NCBI GenBank assembly: GCA_963833885.1
Contig: CAWHZU010000007.1
Span: 248,001-312,000 of the forward strand
Reading direction: 5' to 3'
DNA from: JASHPR01 sp963833885
Lineage (GTDB): Bacteria > Actinomycetota > Actinomycetes > Streptosporangiales > Streptosporangiaceae
DNA: 64,000 nt
Part shown: positions 35,595 to 43,324 of the stretch, piece by piece
Layout: each line of letters opens with the position of its first letter
Numbering within the stretch: the stretch's first letter is position 1
Position numbers and translations under genes: made by a program
The notes under the pieces: generated by a model
What the model was told of the DNA's origin: nothing
Databases searched by the model: none
What the model saw: the letters and a program-made list of their open reading frames with translations, nothing else

Positions 35595-36341
35595 ATGAGG
35601 CCCGTGCAGGCGTTCGAGTCGGTGTCGACGTGGCGGCAGGCTGTGCCGCCACCTGCGTCCGCGGCGCGGTCCGCGCTGATCGCCGGCGTGGCCGCCCGGG
35701 TCGCGGGCATCGCTCCGGAACGGCTGCGGGTCGCGATCGACGGCCTGACCTGCGCCGGCAAGACCAGCTTCGGGCACGAGCTCGCCGCGGCGCTGCGCGA
35801 GCTCGGCCGGCCGACGGCGCGCGCATCGCTGGACGATTTCAAGAACCCGTGGCGCGAGGCGCGCGAGCAGGGCTACGACCGGCTCAGCGGTGAGGGCTAC
35901 TACCGCAACGCCTACGACTTCGGCTCCGCCGCGGCTCTGCTGCTGGCCCCGGCGGGCTCGGGCGGCTCCGGTGTGCTGGTGCTCTGCGCCCACGATCCGC
36001 TGACCGGCGAGGACCACCGTGACAAGACGGTCGCCACCCCGGCCGGCACCGTGCTCATCGTCGACTCCGTCTTCGCGTTCCGGCCGGAGTACAACGAGTT
36101 CTGGGACCACCGGATCTGGCTCGAGGTCGGTGCCGCGGAGTCGCTGCGCCGGGCCATCGCGCGGGACGCGGCGCGAGAAGGCGCGGCCGGGGCGGAGCGC
36201 CTGCACCGGGACCGGTATCACGCCGCCGAGGCGGTCTACCAGGCCGAGGTGGATCCGCTGCTGGCCGCCGACCTCGTCATCGACAACAGCGACATCGCCG
36301 CTCCGCGGATTCTGAGCGCCGGGGAACGCGGTTCCGGCTAG
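35595..36341 (+). CDS. Uridine kinase-like P-loop kinase
   Basis: A 248-aa P-loop kinase with Walker A GLTCAGKTSF (about residues 50-59), DDF in ASLDDFKNPW (about 77) and VLIVDSVFAFRPEYNEFWD (Walker B-like, about 155-170), then RRAIARD as the lid arginine region. The layout matches the uridine kinase/phosphoribulokinase family, in the actinobacterial subgroup annotated as uridine kinase. An in-frame GTG at 35604 is an alternative start. It is 17 bases after the SDR gene. Confidence 0.85.
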   Translation: MRPVQAFESVSTWRQAVPPPASAARSALIAGVAARVAGIAPERLRVAIDGLTCAGKTSFGHELAAALRELGRPTARASLDDFKNPWREAREQGYDRLSGEGYYRNAYDFGSAAALLLAPAGSGGSGVLVLCAHDPLTGEDHRDKTVATPAGTVLIVDSVFAFRPEYNEFWDHRIWLEVGAAESLRRAIARDAAREGAAGAERLHRDRYHAAEAVYQAEVDPLLAADLVIDNSDIAAPRILSAGERGSG

Positions 36342-36452
36342 CGTTTTACGGGATGTTACCTACGGGTTGGTTCGGGGCAAGCTGAACCATTTATCGTGTC
36401 CAGGTGCCGCCCGTGATGCGGCCATTTATCGCGCCTCCCGAATGGAGAACCG

Positions 36453-38036
36453 GTGGTTGAGCACACTGAGGACGGAAAGCCCACCCGGCGCACGTTCATG
36501 GCGGGCGGCGCCGCGGCGATCGGGCTCGGTGCGGCCGCGGCGGCCGCCAGGCCGACCGCAGCGTCGGCGGCGCAGCAGCGGCTGATCGACAAGGCGCTGG
36601 CCTCGGCCACGTCCAACGCGGAGCTCAGCGACGTCAAGCACGTGGTGATCCTGATGCAGGAGAACCGCTCGTTCGACCACTACTTCGGCACGCTGTCCGG
36701 GGTGCGCGGGTTCTCCGACCCGGATGTGCTGAAGCAGACCGTCGGCGGGGTCAGCTACCCGGTGTTCGACCAGTTCGGCTACCAGCCCGGCGCCGGGGTG
36801 GAAGCCAGCGGGTACATGCAGCCGTTCCACCTGCTCAACGACCCGCCGACGGAGAACGGCGAGACCACCAACGACATCGCGCACGACTGGGGCACGCAGC
36901 ACAACAGCTGGAACAACGGCGCGATGAACGCGTTCATGACCGCGCACCTCGCCGCCGACGGCGACGCCAACGGCCCGGTCACCATGGGCTACTACACGTC
37001 AGCGGAGCTGGCCTTCTACTACGCCCTGGCCGACGCGTTCACGATCTGCGACGGGTACTTCTGTTCGGTGCTCGGGCCGACCGACCCGAACCGGCTGATG
37101 GGCATGTCGGCGTGGATCGACCCGCACGGCACCAACGGCGGACCGGTGGTCGAGACGTTCTCCGACCGGCTGGCCGAGTACGGCAAACTCTCCTGGGAGA
37201 CCATGCCGCAGGCGCTGCTGTCCGCCGGGGTGAGCTGGAAGGTCTACAACGACCCGACCGGCCTGCTCGGGCTCAGCCCGCTGCCGTACTTCAAGGCCTA
37301 CAACAACCCGCTGTCGATCACCGGCCTCGAGCTGATCGCCAAGGCGCTCACCCCGACCTACCCGGGCACGTTCGCCTCGGACGTCGCCTCCGGCAGCCTG
37401 CCGTCGGTGTCGTGGATCATCCCGCCGCTGGCCGAGTGCGAGCATCCGGCCGCCCCGCCCGAGTACGGCGAGTACCTGGTGCAGCAGATCCTGAACACGC
37501 TGGTGTCCAACCCCGACGTGTGGGCGCAGACCGTGTTCATCGTCATCTACGACGAGAACGGCGGGTTCTTCGATCACGTGCCGCCGGTGACCGCGCCGGC
37601 CGGGACGGCGGGGGAGTACCTGACCACGCTGCCGTCCGCGGCCGACGGGATCGCCGGCCCGGTCGGGCTCGGCTTCCGCACGCCGTGCCTCGTGATCTCG
37701 CCGTTCAGCGCCGGCGGGTACAAGTACTCCGGGATACTCGACCACACCTCGACGCTGCGGTTCATCGAGACCAGGTTCGGTGTTACGGTGCCGAACCTGA
37801 CCGCCTGGCGGCGCAGCGTCACCGGCGACATGACCGGCGTGCTGAACTTCACCGCTCCGCCGGTCACCACGGTCCCCTCGCTGCCGGCCACCTCGCTCGG
37901 CGACACCACGGTGGCCGAGGAGGCGGTGCTGAACGCGCTGGCCGGAACCCTCGACGTGGGCATCCCGTACCCGCTGCCGTCCAGCAACTCGATGCCGTCC
38001 CAGGCCACCACGCCGGCCCGGCCGCCAGTGCCGTGA
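36453..38036 (+). CDS. Tat-exported phospholipase C / acid phosphatase-like phosphoesterase
   Basis: A 527-aa phosphoesterase with a Tat signal (RRTFMAGGAAAIGLG, twin Arg at residues 12-13, cleavage expected after ASA near residue 38). The conserved MQENRSFDHYFGTL (about 67-80) and YDENGGFFDHVPPV (about 366-380) carry the nucleophile-bearing and metal-binding residues of the PlcC/AcpA family. It probably hydrolyses phospholipids or phosphate esters outside the cell. GTG at 36453 has GGAG upstream; an ATG at 36441 is out of frame. Confidence 0.93.
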   Translation: MVEHTEDGKPTRRTFMAGGAAAIGLGAAAAAARPTAASAAQQRLIDKALASATSNAELSDVKHVVILMQENRSFDHYFGTLSGVRGFSDPDVLKQTVGGVSYPVFDQFGYQPGAGVEASGYMQPFHLLNDPPTENGETTNDIAHDWGTQHNSWNNGAMNAFMTAHLAADGDANGPVTMGYYTSAELAFYYALADAFTICDGYFCSVLGPTDPNRLMGMSAWIDPHGTNGGPVVETFSDRLAEYGKLSWETMPQALLSAGVSWKVYNDPTGLLGLSPLPYFKAYNNPLSITGLELIAKALTPTYPGTFASDVASGSLPSVSWIIPPLAECEHPAAPPEYGEYLVQQILNTLVSNPDVWAQTVFIVIYDENGGFFDHVPPVTAPAGTAGEYLTTLPSAADGIAGPVGLGFRTPCLVISPFSAGGYKYSGILDHTSTLRFIETRFGVTVPNLTAWRRSVTGDMTGVLNFTAPPVTTVPSLPATSLGDTTVAEEAVLNALAGTLDVGIPYPLPSSNSMPSQATTPARPPVP

Positions 38037-38129
38037 CCGGCCATAATGATCGCTGCCCCTCGGCGAGGAGGCGAAATCGGCCTACGCTTTCCGGTGACCG
38101 GTTTTTGCGCTTGAGGGTCAGGAGCTCAA

Positions 38130-38430
38130 ATGGCCGAGGCAAATGCCGTTACTCCGCCATTGCAAACCGCGGCGGCGACGCTGGAGAAAGTCAAGCTCAG
38201 GAAGGTCCTCAGCCGGATTGACCTGGTGCTGTTCACCGCCTGCGCGATCCTGGGGTTCGACACCGTGGCCGCCTCGGCGGAGGCGGGCGCGCAGGCGATC
38301 ACCTGGCTGCTGATCTCCCTGGTGATCTTCCTGATCCCGTACGGGATGCTGACCGCCGAGCTCGGCTCGGCGTTTCCGCCGAGGGCGGGCCTTACGAGTG
38401 GGCCCGGCTGGCGTTCGGCCGCTGCGCGGG
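38130..38430 (+). pseudogene. Amino-acid permease gene, surviving 5' part
   Basis: From the ATG at 38130 the first about 88 residues are an APC-type permease N-terminus (VLSRIDLVLFTACAILGFDTVAASAEAG, then ITWLLISLVIFLIPYGMLTAELGSAFP). One base appears missing near 38385; supplying it restores EGGPYEWARLAFGR, the normal continuation. Homology stops at about 38430, where DUF2637-like sequence begins. The matching 3' part of the permease gene lies at 41767-42279, so the gene is disrupted, and about 230 codons of its middle are absent from the window. Confidence 0.8.
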
Positions 38431-38540
38431 CGTGCCTGCCCAGGCAGTCGTCGGCGTCGCAGCCGTCGCCGCGGTAGTCTCGTACACCCATATCTATGAC
38501 CTGGGGATTCGCGGCGGCGAGGGCGGGATGGTCAGGCTTC
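38431..38540 (+). pseudogene. DUF2637 (SpdB-like) gene fragment
   Basis: The frame through this stretch reads VVGVAAVAAVVSYTHIYDLG then IRGGEGGMVRL. The SYxHxxxLxxxxGExG pattern after a membrane helix is characteristic of DUF2637 proteins of actinomycete conjugative plasmids and AICEs. Both ends are missing: the permease remnant abuts it upstream and a long hairpin cuts it downstream, before the usual PLSVDG motif. Confidence 0.5.
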
Positions 38541-38584
38541 GGTGTTGCCGGGCCGACGGGTCATCGGTGCGGCCCGGCAACACC
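38541..38584. terminator. Perfect 14-bp inverted repeat
   Basis: Bases 38541-38554 (GGTGTTGCCGGGCC) pair with 38571-38584, with a 16-base loop. It lies downstream of both the DUF2637 fragment and the convergent 362-aa gene, so a bidirectional terminator is the simplest reading. It could also be a recombination or replication site of the element. Confidence 0.5.
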
Positions 38585-38642
38585 GCAGGCACAATAGTGC
38601 AGCCCGCGCTTGGGTTAAGCCGTCATCGTGCCCTTTTGCAAC

Positions 38643-39731
38643 TCAGCTCGCAGGTACGAACATCAGGCTCCAGGGCATGAAGCCTGATGCCCCGCGCGCA
38701 TCTTTCGGTTCGCCTAGAACCGTCTGGCCGCAGGTGACGAAGACGCACGTGCCATCATCCCCTGTCACCCTCCGGACTTCAAACGCGTCCAAGTCGACGG
38801 CGGCACTCTTGGCGGCAGCCTTCGATTCGGCCTCGGTCTTGACGGGCACACTGAACACGGCGACGTCGTCGTCGTGTTCCTCAAGATCGGCCGGATCGAT
38901 GCCCAGGGATTGCAGCGTCCTAGCGAGTGCACTTATGAGGTCGACGCGGCTCTCTTCGTAGCCCATCGGGTCACCGCCCTCGCGCTCGTCCTCGGTGAGC
39001 GCTGTCCAGATGGTCGCCACGTCGTCGTCGGTCACCACTAGCTGCCCTGCCGCCCTCGGCGGCGCGCCGTCCCATGGCACGTAATCATCGCTTGCGAGCA
39101 GGGCGTCAGTCGCCTCTAGGTCGCGTATGTCGTAGTCATCGTGCAGCACGACCCAAGCCGCCTGGTCCAGCCCAACCGTGACGCCCAGATTCGCGCAATT
39201 CCTGACTAGCTCTACGGCTTTGGCCATGTAGACGTCGGCTTCGTAAGTAACCTTGCAGTCCTCGTCACTGCCATGGATCTCGACCTCGTCAAGCCCGGCG
39301 AACTTACTCACAACGTGATGCCAGAAGGGATCGGTCCAGTCGCTTGTGACGGCGTCCCGTGCTTGGAACTGTTCGTCTTCATCGGCGTAGTCGGCTACTT
39401 CCACTTCGTACCATCTTGCAAGCTCCACCGGGTCTGTGACGGTGAAGCTGAAAGGAAACCTGCCGCACCACTCCTTTACGTCGCTGGCGGCGTCGGCGAA
39501 AACGGGTGGGTTGGTTAGACCGACCTCGACGGCGTACTCGTAGTCGATGCGCACTGGCTGCCCCTTGCCGTTGGGGTACCGGGCGGCTAGACGGGAAAGC
39601 ATCTTCGGTGCCACCTTGGAGGCGGCTTCCGTGTCGTATATCCCCTCGATCACGGCGCGGTAGGCGGCCGTGTACTTCTCGCCCGTCTCGTCCATTCGCT
39701 CACGAACGATGGCCTTGAACTCGTCAGACAT
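38643..39731 (-). CDS. Unknown 362-aa acidic protein of the mobile element
   Basis: I do not recognise the family. The N-terminus (EFKAIVRERMDETGEKYTAAYRAV) resembles a short helical motif found at the start of many actinobacterial accessory proteins. The rest is rich in Asp and Glu (acidic runs at DYADEDEQ, TEDEREGGD, LEEHDDDVAVF), soluble, mixed alpha/beta, without a signal peptide. AGGAG lies upstream of the ATG at 39731. Its base composition is less GC-rich than the flanking genome. It is divergent from the GIY-YIG/recombinase gene across a 540-base gap and could be a cargo or defence-related protein; there is no direct evidence. Confidence 0.7.
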   Translation of the reverse strand: MSDEFKAIVRERMDETGEKYTAAYRAVIEGIYDTEAASKVAPKMLSRLAARYPNGKGQPVRIDYEYAVEVGLTNPPVFADAASDVKEWCGRFPFSFTVTDPVELARWYEVEVADYADEDEQFQARDAVTSDWTDPFWHHVVSKFAGLDEVEIHGSDEDCKVTYEADVYMAKAVELVRNCANLGVTVGLDQAAWVVLHDDYDIRDLEATDALLASDDYVPWDGAPPRAAGQLVVTDDDVATIWTALTEDEREGGDPMGYEESRVDLISALARTLQSLGIDPADLEEHDDDVAVFSVPVKTEAESKAAAKSAAVDLDAFEVRRVTGDDGTCVFVTCGQTVLGEPKDARGASGFMPWSLMFVPAS

Positions 39732-40271
39732 GACTGCTCCTAGGTGATCCCTGCCCGTGTCACGATCACCCGGTAAGTCATGTACTGACGGGATGATTTG
39801 ACCTTGACTCAGCAGGGGGCACGTGGCCCTTGTCCTCGATCACCGTCGCCCGCACGGTCGGGCTCAGGCTCGGAGAGCGGCGCTCCTGCTGTGCGCCTAG
39901 GATTCGAGGCTAACACGCCGCTCGTCGGTACGTCACCGCTGGCACGCTACGCAGAAACGAAACTTTGTGCGAGGATGCCGCAGCGAGGATTCGTGACGTG
40001 AGCCACACGATCGAGGTTGACTGCGAAAGGCGGCCGACGACACCCTTCGTACACGTCGTCGGTGTCCGGGGTCGTCTAAATGTGCTGATATCGAACACGC
40101 ATTCTAGTATGCTGCGGAGTGCTGTACCTGCGCCGTGTCGGCGCTAGTCGGCTCGCGGATCATGGAACGCTGTAGAAAGGTCGTTCTGCCCCGTTGCCCT
40201 TCGGAGCCTTGATGACGTTGGTGAACGTCCCCGCCGAAACTCAGACACGCTTGCCTGACCGGGTGTCTTAG
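39732..40271. other. Non-coding gap in the mobile element, divergent control region
   Basis: About 540 bases between two divergent genes. No convincing gene was found. It contains an SOS-box-like sequence at 40091-40106 (TCGAAC, four bases, ATTCTA; two mismatches from the actinobacterial LexA consensus half-site) that overlaps a TAGTAT -10-like hexamer at 40105-40110, plus several short AT-richer patches. Promoters for both flanking genes are expected here. Confidence 0.4.
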
Positions 40272-41767
40272 GTGGGTGTGCTCGTGCACAGCGTGGCCGT
40301 AGCGGCCAACTGGCGAGCGTTCCACGTCGGCATGCCACAGGGGTCTGATGCCTACGTCTACCGGTACCGCGACTTCGCCGGAAACTTGATCTACGTCGGC
40401 ATGACCGAGAACCCAGCGGGCCGCCCAGGCGAGCACTTGAAGGAGTCCGACTGGACGTCCTGGGTCGCGAGCGTCGAGCACCAGCGCTGTCGCTCTCGTG
40501 CCGAGGGGTTCAAGCTTGAGACAAAGATCCGCAACAAAGAGCGCCCGCTCTTCGTGTCGCGCACTGGCTATGCGGCGCTCATGGCGAAGCTCGATGAGAA
40601 GTACCAGACCAACCACGTCGCCGGGGTCTGCGCCTGCGCTGCTGGCTCGCGTCACCAGGAGCCGTCCGGGTGGCCCGAAGGGCTGTTCTTGCGTAGCCTC
40701 GCCGAAGCATTGCGGGACGAGCAGGAATCGCAGAGAATCTCAGACCGCTATCGCGAGGCCCGTGCAATGCTGGCTGAGCAACGGCGTTGGCTTGGAGGCC
40801 GAGCCGGCGACGGCGCCAGGAGCAACGGGGTGCCTACGGCTGATGGCTGGCTGACGCGTGCAGCTGACGCGGACGGCACGGCACCGATACTCGCTGAGGG
40901 TGCGCGCCAGGTAATCGTGGGCAAGACGCCAAATGCCGTGATCGCTGACTGGAATACCCGCGGCATCCCCGCGACTGACGGCGGTCTGTGGCATGCCGAC
41001 GTGTTGCGTGACATCCTGCGAAGCCCACGGCTGGCCGACCTCGGCATTATCAGCGATGAGGAGTTCCGGCAGCTGCAGGTAGTACTCGACGCGCGAGCAC
41101 AGACGCATAACCCCGTCGCGGAAGGCCGGAACTATCTTGATCTGGTCTACTGCGGATGGTACGGCGGCAAGGTTTACAAGTGGCACCGCAGGCAATACTC
41201 GCGGTTTTTCGGCCGATGCCGTAACGAGCTAAAGCGTTACTCGACTAGGTGCCGGTGTGACCTGCCTATGGTTCCGTATGACGTGATCGATGAAGCGATC
41301 ACGTGCGACATTGCGCACATGCGCTGTGACTACCTGATAGAGGCGCGCTTGACGAATGCTGTCCGCGAGCAGTGCGCCCGCAAGATCAACGACGAGATGA
41401 TTTGGCTGACGAGCAAGCTTGCGGCGAAGACCCTCAGTCGTGACGCGTACCTCGCTCGGCAGGCAGAGTTGCTGAGCGAAGCGGAGGCACTGCTAGCCGA
41501 AGGTGCGGCCGACATGTGGACGCCCACGGGGGAAACGGCAGGCGAGCGATGGGCGCGTCTGAGCGACGAAGGCAGCGCCGAAAGCTACGAAGAGCTGCGG
41601 CTCTGGCTGGTGCGGCTGGGGGTTCGTTACAAGCTTGAGTGCGTGCGCCGGAGCGCAAGCCAGGCGATCGGAAGCACTGGAACCCGGGGGAGTGGACCGT
41701 TACCCCGTGCTGGCCTTCGGCGGATGACGCTGCGGTGCTTGACCGGCTCGTGCCGCCTCTGGTATAG
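40272..41767 (+). CDS. GIY-YIG nuclease domain fused to serine-recombinase 'Recombinase' and zinc-ribbon domains
   Basis: About 498 aa if one base is restored near 41633. Residues about 25-100 form a GIY-YIG nuclease: YVYRYRD and LIYVGMT (GIY and YIG strands), GRPGEHLK with the conserved Arg, and EGFKLETKI with the candidate catalytic Glu. Residues about 185-275 match the Recombinase domain of large serine recombinases (VIADWNTRGIPATDGGLWH, LRDILRSPRL). Next comes a degenerate zinc ribbon (YCGWYGG ... RCRCDLP), then a coiled-coil-like helix. The serine catalytic domain is absent. After the apparent frameshift the frame runs KHWNPGEWTVTPCWP to a TAG at 41765-41767. ATG 40332 is an alternative start. 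Confidence 0.75.
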
Positions 41768-42279
41768 CCAGCAGAACCTTCGGCAGGCCCATCGCCGTCA
41801 ACATCTCGTCCGGGGTCGACTCGTCGGCGTTCGTATTGCTGGTGTTCCTGCTCACCAGCGGCAAACTGGCAAACTTCTTCGCCGTGATGCTGTCGCTCAC
41901 CGTGTCCACGACCGCGGTCAGCTACTTCTTCATCTTCCCGGCGCTGGTGCGGCTGCGGAAGCTGTACCCGGAGACCAACCGCCCGTACCGGGTTCCCGGC
42001 GGCATGGCGGGTGCCTGGGCGGCCGCGATCATCACCGAGGCGTTCGTGGTGATCACCGCCGTCACGCTGCTCTGGCCCGGTGCCATCAACGCGCTGTTCG
42101 GCCAGTCCTACTCGGTCGAGGCGAGCTGGGGCGTGTCCCGGGCGTTCTTCGAGTGGGTGACGCTCGGCGCGTTCGGGGCCATGGTCCTGCTCGGCATCGC
42201 GTTCTGGGCCATCGGCGCGCGGAACGTCCGGCGCGGCCTGCTCGCCCCGGCCGCGGCGGGCGAAGCGGAGCCGCGCTGA
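41767..42279 (+). pseudogene. Amino-acid permease gene, surviving 3' part
   Basis: About 170 codons in frame with the permease C-terminal half: SRTFGRPIAVN, then membrane helices (LVFLLTSGKLANFFAVMLSL, VSYFFIFPALVRLRKLYPET), the RPYRVPGG motif and a closing helix. It starts directly after the stop codon of the GIY-YIG/recombinase gene. With 38130-38430 it forms one disrupted APC permease gene. A TTG at 41836 could start a truncated product, but function is unlikely. Confidence 0.8.
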
Positions 42280-42334
42280 CCCCTTTTTGCCCGGCTTGGG
42301 CGCCATCGGTGCCCTAAGGCCGCCCGCCGGGGGT

Positions 42335-43276
42335 ATGGCGTATACCGCTACTGTCATGCCGGTGACCACTCTGCTGTCCGACGGGGTGTCCGCGCGGCTG
42401 TCGATGCCCATCGTCTGGGAGACCGCCGTGGCGCGCTGGCTGCTGTTCGCCGGGCTTTCGGTCGCCCTCGGCGGCCTGGCCGGCCGCGGCCTTGCGCGGC
42501 AGTACAAGGGAACGTTCCCGGTCCCGCTGCCCGCGCCGTGGGCGCTGCGCGCCTCGCTGCTCGGCGCGGCTGCGAGCGCCTGGCTCGCCCTGATCGCGGT
42601 CGGCGGCGCGGGCCTGGTGACCGGCTTCGCCCACGTGCCGCGGCTGTTTGCTAGCACGGCGGGCGCGATCGCCGGCACGGAGCTCGCCTTGTTCGTGATC
42701 GCCGCCGGGCTGCTGCGGCTGCGGCGGCCGGGCCTGGCCGCGCTGCCGCTGCTCGGGGTGGTGGCGGCCGAGGGCGTGCGCGCCCACCCGGAGAGCATCA
42801 TCCCGGTGGCGGGCGCCCTGATCACCTACTGTCACCTGCTGCCCGCGGCGATCTGGGCGGGCATGCTCTTCTACACGCTGCGGGCGGCCCTGGCCTGGCG
42901 GTATCACCCGGCCGACATGCGAGGGCTGATGCGGCTCTACGCGACCGCCGCCGCGTGGCTGTTCACGGTGATCGTGGTGACCGGGGTCATCTCCGCACTC
43001 GTGCTGGTCCCGCTGCGGTCGCTGACGACCACGTACGGGCTGGTGCTGATCGCCAAGGCGGTGCTGGTCGCGTGCGCGGCCGGGCTGGCCGTGGCCGGCC
43101 GGGTCTGGCTGCGCCGCCAGCCGGCGACCGGCACCGGCCCGGCGCTGGCCACGAAGGTTGAGTGCGGCACGATCGCCGTGGTCCTGGCGCTGACCGGGCT
43201 GCTCACCGCGCTGACCCCGCCGGGCACGCCGGTCAGGCCGGCCGCGGCCATCCGGCAGCAGCAGGCAAGGCGCTGA
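42335..43276 (+). CDS. CopD-like integral membrane protein
   Basis: A protein of about 313 aa with eight predicted membrane helices. The His-containing ITYCHLLPAAIWAGMLFYTLRAAL (about residues 165-188) and the later RLYATAAAWLF and LIAKAVLVACAAGLA helices match the CopD copper-resistance domain. It may take part in copper import to or export from the periplasmic side. Start at ATG 42335 (MAYTA) is preferred; ATG 42356 is an alternative. It follows the permease remnant by 55 bases. Confidence 0.82.
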   Translation: MAYTATVMPVTTLLSDGVSARLSMPIVWETAVARWLLFAGLSVALGGLAGRGLARQYKGTFPVPLPAPWALRASLLGAAASAWLALIAVGGAGLVTGFAHVPRLFASTAGAIAGTELALFVIAAGLLRLRRPGLAALPLLGVVAAEGVRAHPESIIPVAGALITYCHLLPAAIWAGMLFYTLRAALAWRYHPADMRGLMRLYATAAAWLFTVIVVTGVISALVLVPLRSLTTTYGLVLIAKAVLVACAAGLAVAGRVWLRRQPATGTGPALATKVECGTIAVVLALTGLLTALTPPGTPVRPAAAIRQQQARR

Positions 43277-43324
43277 CATCGCTGAGCCAGCCCGATGCGC
43301 TGACGTCGGTGAGCCAGGCGATGC

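Larger units (their letters stand above)
38431..41766. mobile_element. Remnant mobile element inserted in a permease gene
   Basis: About 3.3 kb, visibly less GC-rich than the flanks, lies between the two ends of an amino-acid permease gene. It holds a DUF2637 (SpdB-like transfer gene) fragment, a 14-bp-stem hairpin, an unknown protein on the minus strand and a GIY-YIG/recombinase-domain protein on the plus strand whose stop codon abuts the right boundary. DUF2637 genes are typical of actinomycete integrative elements and plasmids. No direct repeats or intact integrase were found, and the target lost sequence, so this is a degraded or rearranged insertion; the boundaries are approximate. Confidence 0.6.

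Noticed and set aside
39798..40001. A 67-codon open frame between the two element genes
   Set aside because: No ribosome-binding site, Pro/Ser/Arg-rich, with no family resemblance.
40272..41767. Interpretation as a group I intron homing endonuclease
   Set aside because: No conserved intron core was recognised around it and the host gene is not an RNA or core gene; only the GIY-YIG fold is shared.
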